NCBI GenBank assembly: GCA_020847775.1
Contig: JADLBI010000110.1
Location: 1-11,618 of the forward strand
Length of the DNA: 11,618 nucleotides
Source: Opitutaceae bacterium
Lineage (GTDB): Bacteria; Verrucomicrobiota; Verrucomicrobiia; Opitutales; Opitutaceae
Direction: 5' to 3'
In this document: one piece after another, positions 1 through 5,875 of the stretch
Numbering within the stretch: position 1 is the first letter of the stretch
Layout of the letters: the number at the start of each line of letters is the position of its first letter
The notes under the pieces: generated by a model
Databases searched by the model: none
What the model was told of the DNA's origin: nothing
The model's input: only the letters and a program-made list of their open reading frames with translations
Made by a program: the position numbers and the translations under genes

Positions 1-405
1 ATCCGCGTCTTTCTCGCCGGCTTCTCCTTTAATCGCATGGAAGCCCTGCTCGTCGCCGCACGTTGTCCGGATCTAGTGGGCGATCTCAAACGCACCCCAG
101 CCCTGGCCGGATTTCTCGCCGAGCACATGAGCTTGCGCGGGGGCCACCGCGCCGCGTGGGACGAAATCAACGCCGTGCATGGGCGTGGCGGCGTCTTCGC
201 CCTGTTGGAATGGCTCGGCCTACCGGCTTCGGCTCAGACCCTGCGCATCTTAGGCAATCTGGAGTCGCCCGATCTGCCCAAGAAATTCCTGGAGCCATTG
301 CGCAGCCAGCTCTGGGAACCGCAGACGATTTTCGCCCTCCAGCGCGTGCCGGCAATCACCGATCGTCACCTCGCGGATTGTTGCCGCCACGCCACCGCGG
401 CGTGA
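1..405 (+). CDS. 3' end of an unrecognised protein (5' truncated by window edge)
   Basis: The reading frame is open from the first base and ends at a TGA at 403-405, so about 134 C-terminal residues are visible. An ATG at 37 exists, but the frame continues upstream of it without a stop, so the gene most likely begins outside the window. I recognise no family. The visible part is soluble and probably mostly helical, with Leu/Ala-rich stretches, a His/Trp-containing segment near the middle and a Cys-Cys pair close to the end (HLADCCRHA). No membrane segment or catalytic motif is evident. It lies 65 bases upstream of the first GH29-like gene, separated by a small hairpin, and need not share its transcript. 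A resemblance to helical regions of PcfJ-like proteins crossed my mind but is too weak to call. High GC at third codon positions supports real coding. Confidence 0.6.
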   Translation: MRVFLAGFSFNRMEALLVAARCPDLVGDLKRTPALAGFLAEHMSLRGGHRAAWDEINAVHGRGGVFALLEWLGLPASAQTLRILGNLESPDLPKKFLEPLRSQLWEPQTIFALQRVPAITDRHLADCCRHATAA

Positions 406-412
406 GGGTGGC

Positions 413-437
413 GTGGATTTCGCTCGCGCGAAACCAC
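413..437. other. Short inverted repeat (hairpin) between genes
   Basis: The arms GTGGATTTCGC (413-423) and GCGAAACCAC (428-437) pair over 10 bp with one bulged A and a 4-base loop. The hairpin sits 7 bases after the stop of the upstream gene and 33 bases before the next ATG. No T-run follows, so it is not a classic intrinsic terminator. It could stabilise the 3' end of the upstream mRNA or be chance in GC-rich DNA. Confidence 0.35.
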
Positions 438-470
438 ACCGCCGGGCATCGAGAATGCGTTGCCCATCCT

Positions 471-1439
471 ATGACCTCTCCCTCTGCTTGGAAACGCGCC
501 GACACCACCTGGTTTAAGAACTGCCGCTGGGGCATGTTCTGCCATTACCTCGCCGACTCCGCGAGCAATCTGAAGCCCATCGAGCTCACCCCCGATGATT
601 GGAACCGCCGCATTGACGCCTTCGATGCCGCCGGCCTGGCCGCGCAACTCGCCGCCGCGCGCGTGCCGTATTTCGTCATCACCCTCGGGCAAAACTCCGG
701 TTTCTACCTCAGCCCCAATGCGACCTACGACGCCATCACCGGCATCACGCCCAGCAAGTGCTCGCGCCGCGACTTGATCGCCGATCTCGCCGCCGCGCTC
801 ACGCCGCACGGCATCCGGTTGATGGTTTATCTGCCCGGCCAGGCCCCGGCCAGCGACGCGGTGGCTAAAGCGAAACTCGAAGGCGTGGACGACGCCCGCC
901 ACACCACGCTGCAACGCCATTGGGAGGCCGTCTGCCGCGAATGGTCGCTACGTTGGGGCACGCGCGTCAGCGGCTGGTGGATCGACGGACCTTACGACGC
1001 GCCGGCCTACCAACACGCCGACGCGCCCAACTACCGCAGCTTCGCCGAGGCGCTCAAGGCCGGGAACCCCGACTCCATCGTCTCCTTCAACAACGGTCTG
1101 CGCACACCGCTTTATTCGATGACGGAATACGAGGACTACACGCCCGGCGAGATTGAGCGCGACATGACCGTGTCGCCCGGCCACCTGCCGGATTTCTCGC
1201 GGCTCGCACCGTATCCCGAATTTTTCAACGGCGCGCGGCTCCACGTGCTCACCATCATGGGCGAATGGTGGGGCAAGGGCCCCGTGCGCTTCCCCGACGA
1301 ACTCACCATCGGCTACACCAAGTTTATCAACAGCCGCGGCGGCGTGGTCTCGTGGGATGCCCCGCTCACGCTCAAAGGCCACATCGATCCGGAGTTTCTG
1401 CCGCAACTCACCGCGCTCGGTCACGCCCTCGTCCGTTAA
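471..1439 (+). CDS. GH29 (alpha-L-fucosidase)-like protein, copy 1
   Basis: 322 residues with no signal peptide or membrane segment, so probably cytoplasmic. The fold signature of family GH29 can be followed in order: RWGMF near residue 20 (canonical RFGMF), a D-x-FDAAGLAAQLAAARVPYFVITLG block (canonical aGAkYvvlt), a helix-strand ending in GIRLMVYLPG (canonical GLkfGlYyS), and WWIDG at 169-173. In GH29 the Asp of the WFDG-type motif is the catalytic nucleophile, here D172. The canonical HHDGF sugar-binding motif is replaced by QNSGF (Q74-F78), so substrate specificity or activity may differ from true fucosidases. The frame is open further upstream, but homology with copy 2 begins at this ATG (K/RRADTTWF), which decides the start. 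No Shine-Dalgarno sequence is seen. The protein is shorter than typical secreted fucosidases (about 400-500 residues), lacking a C-terminal beta-sandwich. Family assignment is by motif recognition only. Confidence 0.62.
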   Translation: MTSPSAWKRADTTWFKNCRWGMFCHYLADSASNLKPIELTPDDWNRRIDAFDAAGLAAQLAAARVPYFVITLGQNSGFYLSPNATYDAITGITPSKCSRRDLIADLAAALTPHGIRLMVYLPGQAPASDAVAKAKLEGVDDARHTTLQRHWEAVCREWSLRWGTRVSGWWIDGPYDAPAYQHADAPNYRSFAEALKAGNPDSIVSFNNGLRTPLYSMTEYEDYTPGEIERDMTVSPGHLPDFSRLAPYPEFFNGARLHVLTIMGEWWGKGPVRFPDELTIGYTKFINSRGGVVSWDAPLTLKGHIDPEFLPQLTALGHALVR

Positions 1440-1441
1440 AC

Positions 1442-2425
1442 ATGTCCGCCGCAACCTCCGCGCCCTGGCGCCGCGCTGACACGACTTGGTTCAAGGACTG
1501 CCGTTGGGGCGTGCTCGCGTGTTTCCTCGCCGACACCGCGAGCAACCTGCAACCCATCGAGCTCACCCCCGATGATTGGAACCGCCGCGTGGACGCCTTC
1601 GATGTCGCGGGCCTCGCCGCGCAACTCGCCGCCGCGCGCGTGCCTTATTTCATCATCACCCTCGGGCAAAACTCCGGCTTCTACCTCGCGCCCAACGCCG
1701 CCTACGACGCCATCACCGGCATCACGCCCAGCCGGTGCTCGCGCCGTGATCTCATCGCCGACCTCGCCGCCGCGCTCACCCCGCACGGCATCCGCCTACT
1801 CGTTTATCTGCCCGGCACCGCCCCGCGCAACGATCCCGTCGCCAAAGCCCGGCTCGAAGGCGCGACCGGCGAGCATGGCCCCGAGATGCAACGCCACTGG
1901 GAGGCCGTCTGCCGCGAATGGTCGTTGCGCTGGGGCCGCGCCGTCAGCGGCTGGTGGATCGACGGACCCTACGACGCGCCGGCCTACCAACACGGCGACG
2001 CGCCCAACTACCGCAGCTTCGCCGAAGCGCTCAAGGCCGGGAACCCCGACGCCATCGTCACCTTCAACAACGGTCTGCGCACGCCCCTCTACTCGATGAC
2101 GGAATACGAAGACTACACGCCCGGTGAAATCGAGCGCGACATGACCGTCGCCCCCGGCATGCGCATGGACCCGCCGCGCCTGGACCGCTACCCCGGGTTT
2201 CTCAACGGCGCGCGGCTGCACGTGCTCACCATCATGGGCGAATGGTGGGGCCTAGGCCCTGTGCGCTTTCCCGACGAACTCACCATCGGCTACACCAAGT
2301 TCATCAACTCGCGCGGCGGCGTGGTCACCTGGGACGTGCCCGTGACACCCACCGGCCTCCTCGCCCCAGACTTCCTCCCCCAGCTCACCGCGCTCGGCCG
2401 CGCGATCGCTCCGGCGCGCGACTGA
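1442..2425 (+). CDS. GH29 (alpha-L-fucosidase)-like protein, copy 2 (tandem paralogue)
   Basis: 327 residues, aligning almost without gaps to the preceding protein; by eye roughly four in five residues are identical, and long stretches also match at the DNA level, so this is a tandem duplication. It starts 2 bases after the upstream stop, which suggests a shared transcript and coupled translation. The nucleophile-type motif WWIDG is kept (D174) and the HHDGF position again reads QNSGF (Q76-F80). Differences cluster at the N-terminus, in the loop after VYLPG, around the segment after RDMTV, and at the C-terminus; the first three may border the active site. No signal peptide. An open frame reaches upstream to about 1265 but overlaps copy 1 and is a shadow. 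Function as a glycosidase is inferred; paralogues kept in tandem often have different substrates. Confidence 0.62.
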   Translation: MSAATSAPWRRADTTWFKDCRWGVLACFLADTASNLQPIELTPDDWNRRVDAFDVAGLAAQLAAARVPYFIITLGQNSGFYLAPNAAYDAITGITPSRCSRRDLIADLAAALTPHGIRLLVYLPGTAPRNDPVAKARLEGATGEHGPEMQRHWEAVCREWSLRWGRAVSGWWIDGPYDAPAYQHGDAPNYRSFAEALKAGNPDAIVTFNNGLRTPLYSMTEYEDYTPGEIERDMTVAPGMRMDPPRLDRYPGFLNGARLHVLTIMGEWWGLGPVRFPDELTIGYTKFINSRGGVVTWDVPVTPTGLLAPDFLPQLTALGRAIAPARD

Positions 2426-2718
2426 AGCCCGTTACCCAAAGCTGGGTGCCTGCATGCCTTGCTCCGGCATTTGCCCAGTGGCAAGACCGCGAATTTTGGA
2501 CGGTGCGTTACAAGTATATGGGCGCGGATGACATATCCGCTCGCCCCAAGATAAGAAAATTGCCAAAGAGAACTTGCACCGCCGAGGCACCCCACCAGTC
2601 GTCGGCGAACTCGAGAAAATAGCGCCATGCCCCGAAACCCGAGTGGAATGAATCCCTCAAACAAATTTCCCATGTGGGACCGCCAATGTCCCACCCTTGG
2701 GTTAGAATGAGCGGCGTC
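2426..2718. other. Non-coding spacer before the cas operon, rich in inverted repeats
   Basis: About 290 bases with no convincing gene on either strand and visibly lower GC than its flanks. Near the left edge are short hairpins: ACCCA-AAGC-TGGGT (2434-2447), ATGCC/GGCAT, and TTGCC-CAGT-GGCAA; none is followed by a strong T-run, so a terminator after the GH29 pair is possible but unproven. Near the right edge is the GTGGGAC/GTCCCAC inverted repeat listed separately. The cas operon promoter should lie here, but I see no good -35/-10 pair. TAGAAT at 2703-2708 matches a -10 box at five of six positions but lacks a recognisable -35 and would make cas3 nearly leaderless. Confidence 0.5.
2674..2694. 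promoter_or_regulatory. Inverted repeat GTGGGAC-N7-GTCCCAC upstream of cas3
   Basis: A perfect 7-bp inverted repeat with a 7-base spacer, 24 bases before the chosen cas3 ATG. Each arm also takes part in a second, competing hairpin: CCCA-TG-TGGG on the left (2669-2678) and CCCA-CCCT-TGGG on the right. Such a set of overlapping dyads could be an operator for a dimeric repressor or a switching mRNA structure. It argues against the GTG at 2674 or the ATG at 2686 as cas3 starts, since both would lie within the dyad. The regulatory role is inference. Confidence 0.35.
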
Positions 2719-5004
2719 ATGCAAGCCCTAGCGACAACCCCGCGCCGCTTCTACGCGCACACCGCAGAAGATGCAGCAGGCAACCGCCTCCCCGAATCCT
2801 CCGGCCAATGGCAACCCCTCGCCGACCATCTGCGCAACGTGGCCGAGCTCGCCGCCCAGTTTGCCGCCTCCTTCGGTGCCAGCGAAGTAGCCCGCCTCGC
2901 CGGCCTGCTGCACGACTTGGGGAAATACCGGGCCGAGTTCCAAGCCTACCTCCGCGGCCAACGTTCCAGCAGTGCCGAAACTCAACACGCCATCTTCGGG
3001 GCGGCGTGGGCGGCTGATGAAGCGCACCCACAGCTTTTCGCCGCCAAGCTCGCCATCGCCGGACACCACGCCGGCCTCCACGATCACGGCGATCTTGAAG
3101 GCATGTTCGCCAGGCCCGGCCTGAACATTCCGCAGTGCATCCCCGCCCTCATCACAAAACTCGAAACCGAACTCGGTCCGCTTCCCGTCCTGCCGTCGCC
3201 GCCCCCTTGGGTGCGGGACGAACACACAGCTGAGCTCTACGTCCGTCTCATCTTCTCGTGTGTGGTCGACGCCGATCGCCTCGACACCGCACACTGGCCT
3301 GCATCTCCGGCCGCCGACATCCCGCTCGATCACCCCGCGATGCTGGCGGCCGTCCTCGCTGAGCGTGCCCGAAAATCCACGGCCAATCCTGACAGCCCGC
3401 TCGCCGCGCTCCGCAACCGCATCTTCGACGCCGCCCTCGAACGCGCTGCGCTTCCGCCAGGCTTCTTCTCGCTCACCGTGCCGACCGGAGGCGGCAAGAC
3501 GCTCGCCTCGATGGCCTTCGCCCTCGCGCACGCCCGCGCCCACGGCCTGCGCCGCGTCATCGTCGTCATCCCCTACCTCTCGATCATCGAGCAAAACGCC
3601 GCCGAGTATCGGCGCATCTTCAGCGACGATGTCGTGCTCGAGAATCATTCCGGCGTCCGGCCTGCCGACGATACCTCCGAAGAGGAGCGATCCCGCCTCG
3701 ACCTCATTTCGGAGAACTGGGACGCGCCCGTCATCGTCACAACCTCAGTCCAGTTTCTCGAATCCCTGTTCGCGTCCAGCCCGTCGCGCTGCCGCAAGCT
3801 GCACCGCATCCCGCGGTCAGTCGTGATCTTCGACGAGGTGCAAACGCTGCCGACCCACCTGCTCGCCCCGACGTTCAGTGTGCTGCGCGAACTCGCGGCG
3901 AACTACGGCACAAGCTTCGTCTTCAGCTCCGCCACGCAACCGGCGTTTCGTCGCTGCTCCTCCCTGCCCGACGGCTTCCTGTCCGACGAACTGTGCGAGA
4001 TCGCCCCGGCGCCCGATGAGCTTTTTCAGAAACTCCGCCGCGTCACCTACCAACTTCCCACCACCGGCGTAGCGCTCGACTGGCCTGCGCTTGCTGCGCG
4101 GCTCGCCGCCGCGCCCCAGACGTTGTGCGTAGTCAATCTCACGCGTCACGCGAAGGAGCTCTGGGAAGAACTCCGGCGCAATCTTCCGAGCAACGAGGCT
4201 CCCATTCACCTTTCCTCCGCGATGTGCGCCGAGCACCGGCTCGCACTTCTCGACGAGATCCGCTCTCGTCTCCGCGACGAACGTCCCTGCCGGGTCGTTT
4301 CCACCCAACTGATCGAGGCCGGCGTCGATGTGGATTTCCCCGAAGTCTGGCGCGCGCTTGGCCCGCTCGACTCGATCGTGCAGGTCGCCGGCCGTTGCAA
4401 CCGCGAGGGCCGCCGCGCCGCCGGCACCGTCCACATTTTCCGCCCCGACGATCACAAGCTACCCCGCGGCGTTTACAGCGCCGCCGCCGATCAGGCTGCG
4501 CTCACTCTCGCCGCCCTCGGCGATGCCGCCACCGCCGCCGAGCAACTTGCCACCGGCTCCCGGATTTTCGCCGGCTATTTCCAGTCGCTCTACGACGTCG
4601 TGAACACCGACCACGCCCGTCCCGGCGAGCCCACGATTCAGGAGGACCGCAAGCTCCTGCGCTACCGCGAGGTCTCCCGCAAGGCCCGCGTCATCGAGGA
4701 CTCCGGCACGCCCGGGATCGTCGCCGGCGACAACCGCGGCAGCCCGTGGGCCGCGCCGCTCATCGAGGAGATCCGCACCCGCCAGCTCGCACCGAGGCAG
4801 CCGCGTTTTACGCGCGACGACTTGCGCCGCCTCCAGCGCGTCATGATCAATGTGCGCTCGCGCAAGTTTCAGCTCCTCGAAGCCCGCGGTCTCATTCGCC
4901 CGCTCCTCCCCAACCTCGAACTGCATGTGCTCGACGTCGCCTGCTATCACCCGGCGCTCGGGCTCCTGTTGGAGAACACCCAACCCGACGACTTCCTCGC
5001 ATGA
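2719..5004 (+). CDS. cas3: CRISPR-associated HD nuclease-helicase Cas3 (type I-C)
   Basis: 761 residues, a normal length for I-C Cas3. It is recruited by target-bound Cascade and unwinds and shreds foreign DNA. The N-terminal HD nuclease shows H37, the H65-D66 pair in LLHDLGKY, H90, H116-H117 in GHHAG, and D184 in VVDADRLDTA. The superfamily 2 helicase follows: Walker A PTGGGKT (255-261, K260), motif II DEVQ (372-375), motif III SAT (404-406), motif V from S528 (STQLIEAGVDVD) and motif VI QVAGRCNR (555-562). All key residues are present, so the enzyme should be active. Start choice: in-frame GTG 2674, ATG 2686 and ATG 2707 lie upstream. I prefer ATG 2719 because the others overlap or adjoin the inverted repeat and the conserved RRFYAHTAED start follows it closely; ATG 2707 remains possible. 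The stop overlaps the cas5c start (ATGA), showing one operon. Confidence 0.95.
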   Translation: MQALATTPRRFYAHTAEDAAGNRLPESSGQWQPLADHLRNVAELAAQFAASFGASEVARLAGLLHDLGKYRAEFQAYLRGQRSSSAETQHAIFGAAWAADEAHPQLFAAKLAIAGHHAGLHDHGDLEGMFARPGLNIPQCIPALITKLETELGPLPVLPSPPPWVRDEHTAELYVRLIFSCVVDADRLDTAHWPASPAADIPLDHPAMLAAVLAERARKSTANPDSPLAALRNRIFDAALERAALPPGFFSLTVPTGGGKTLASMAFALAHARAHGLRRVIVVIPYLSIIEQNAAEYRRIFSDDVVLENHSGVRPADDTSEEERSRLDLISENWDAPVIVTTSVQFLESLFASSPSRCRKLHRIPRSVVIFDEVQTLPTHLLAPTFSVLRELAANYGTSFVFSSATQPAFRRCSSLPDGFLSDELCEIAPAPDELFQKLRRVTYQLPTTGVALDWPALAARLAAAPQTLCVVNLTRHAKELWEELRRNLPSNEAPIHLSSAMCAEHRLALLDEIRSRLRDERPCRVVSTQLIEAGVDVDFPEVWRALGPLDSIVQVAGRCNREGRRAAGTVHIFRPDDHKLPRGVYSAAADQAALTLAALGDAATAAEQLATGSRIFAGYFQSLYDVVNTDHARPGEPTIQEDRKLLRYREVSRKARVIEDSGTPGIVAGDNRGSPWAAPLIEEIRTRQLAPRQPRFTRDDLRRLQRVMINVRSRKFQLLEARGLIRPLLPNLELHVLDVACYHPALGLLLENTQPDDFLA

Positions 5005-5873
5005 ACCCACCCAACCTCGTCACGCTCCGCGTCTGGGGCGACTTCGCCTGCTTCACCCGCCCGGAGATGAAGGTGGAGCGCGTCAGCTACCCCGTCATGA
5101 CGCCCTCCGCCGCGCGCGGCATCCTCGAAGCCGTCTTCTGGGAGCCGCAGATGTTCTACCTCATCGACTCCATCCGCGTCGTGAAGCGCGGTCGCTGGAT
5201 TTCCATCCGGCGCAACGAAGTCACCAAGGTCGTCAGCCTCGACAGTGCGAAGACCTGGATGCACTCGCCCGAAAAGACCACGCACGTTCAGGCCGGCGGC
5301 GGCGCCGCGGACGGCACCCAGCGCAACATGCTCGCGCTTCAGGACGTCGAATACCTCATCACCGCCGAGGTGCGTCTCACGCCGCTCGCGCAGCCACCTC
5401 GCGACAACCTCGGGAAATACCTCCGCGAAATCGAAGGCCGCGCCCGGGCCGGGAAGTGTTTCCACCGCCCCGGTCTCGGCATGCGGGAGTTCGCCGCCGA
5501 CTTCGAGTGGGAGCCCGATGCCGACGCCGCGCACACCCGCCGCTCCGCTGAGCTGGGTCAACCTGTAGTCCGCGGCGAAGAGCCGCTCGGCCTCATGCTC
5601 TACGACGTGTTCGACCCGCAGGCGCGCTCCGCCGGTTTCCGCTGGCTTCGCGACGACGAGTTCGCCGAGCAAACCGCCGACTTCGAGCAGTCCCTCGCCG
5701 GCGTGAAGAAAGGACAACAGACCAGGCGCCGAAAGGAGTTCGCCGCCGACCGGCTCCGCTCCAACGCCCCTCCGCTCAAACCGCAGCCCCTCTTCTTCGA
5801 CGCCCGTCTGCGCGACGGCCGCCTCGACTGCCACCCCGAGCGCGTCCTCACCAGCAACATCGGAGGCAACTGA
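5001..5873 (+). CDS. cas5c: Cas5c (Cas5d), pre-crRNA endonuclease of type I-C
   Basis: 290 residues, longer than the usual 220-250. In type I-C systems, which lack Cas6, this RAMP protein cuts the repeat hairpin and stays on the crRNA 5' handle inside Cascade. The N-terminal ferredoxin-like strand (LVTLRVWGDFACFTRPEMKVE), the TPSAARGILEAVFWEP block (34-49), WISIRRNEV, and KCFHRPGLGMREFAADF (152-168) are hallmarks of the family. K152 and H155 are candidates for the catalytic Lys/His. From memory, the position of Tyr46 in the Bacillus halodurans enzyme is Phe46 here. The extra length is a polar, basic segment between about 215 and 265 (VKKGQQTRRRKEF) before the final LFFDARLRDG strand; it could add RNA contacts for an unusually long hairpin. 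ATG overlaps the cas3 stop; the open frame upstream to 4125 is only a shadow of cas3. Confidence 0.93.
   Translation: MNPPNLVTLRVWGDFACFTRPEMKVERVSYPVMTPSAARGILEAVFWEPQMFYLIDSIRVVKRGRWISIRRNEVTKVVSLDSAKTWMHSPEKTTHVQAGGGAADGTQRNMLALQDVEYLITAEVRLTPLAQPPRDNLGKYLREIEGRARAGKCFHRPGLGMREFAADFEWEPDADAAHTRRSAELGQPVVRGEEPLGLMLYDVFDPQARSAGFRWLRDDEFAEQTADFEQSLAGVKKGQQTRRRKEFAADRLRSNAPPLKPQPLFFDARLRDGRLDCHPERVLTSNIGGN
5862..5866 (+). promoter_or_regulatory. Shine-Dalgarno sequence GGAGG for cas8c
   Basis: GGAGG lies inside the last codons of cas5c, 9 bases before the cas8c ATG at 5876. It is the only strong ribosome binding site I see in the operon; the other cas genes depend on overlap, coupling or weak purine stretches. 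It fixes the cas8c start and may raise large-subunit and Cas11c output relative to neighbours. Confidence 0.6.
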
Positions 5874-5875
5874 CC

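Noticed and set aside
2434..2495. Intrinsic terminator after the GH29 pair
   Set aside because: Several 5-bp hairpins exist, but none is followed by a proper T-run.
2703..2708. TAGAAT as the -10 box of the cas operon
   Set aside because: No acceptable -35 box at 16-18 bases upstream; recorded only as a possibility.
2508..2720. 70-codon minus-strand open frame upstream of cas3
   Set aside because: Third codon positions are mixed rather than GC-rich as in the real genes, no ribosome binding site, no family recognised, and it overlaps the hairpin cluster that probably controls cas3.
2728..3648. Large minus-strand open frame opposite cas3 (and similar ones opposite cas5c, cas8c, cas7c, cas1 and the GH29 pair)
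   Set aside because: Antisense frames of this sort are produced by GC-rich coding DNA; composition is Gly/Arg/Val-rich and no motif is recognised.
4125..5000. Long upstream extension of the cas5c frame
   Set aside because: It lies wholly within cas3, is extremely Arg/Pro-rich as expected of an out-of-frame reading of GC-rich DNA, and Cas5c homology starts at 5001.
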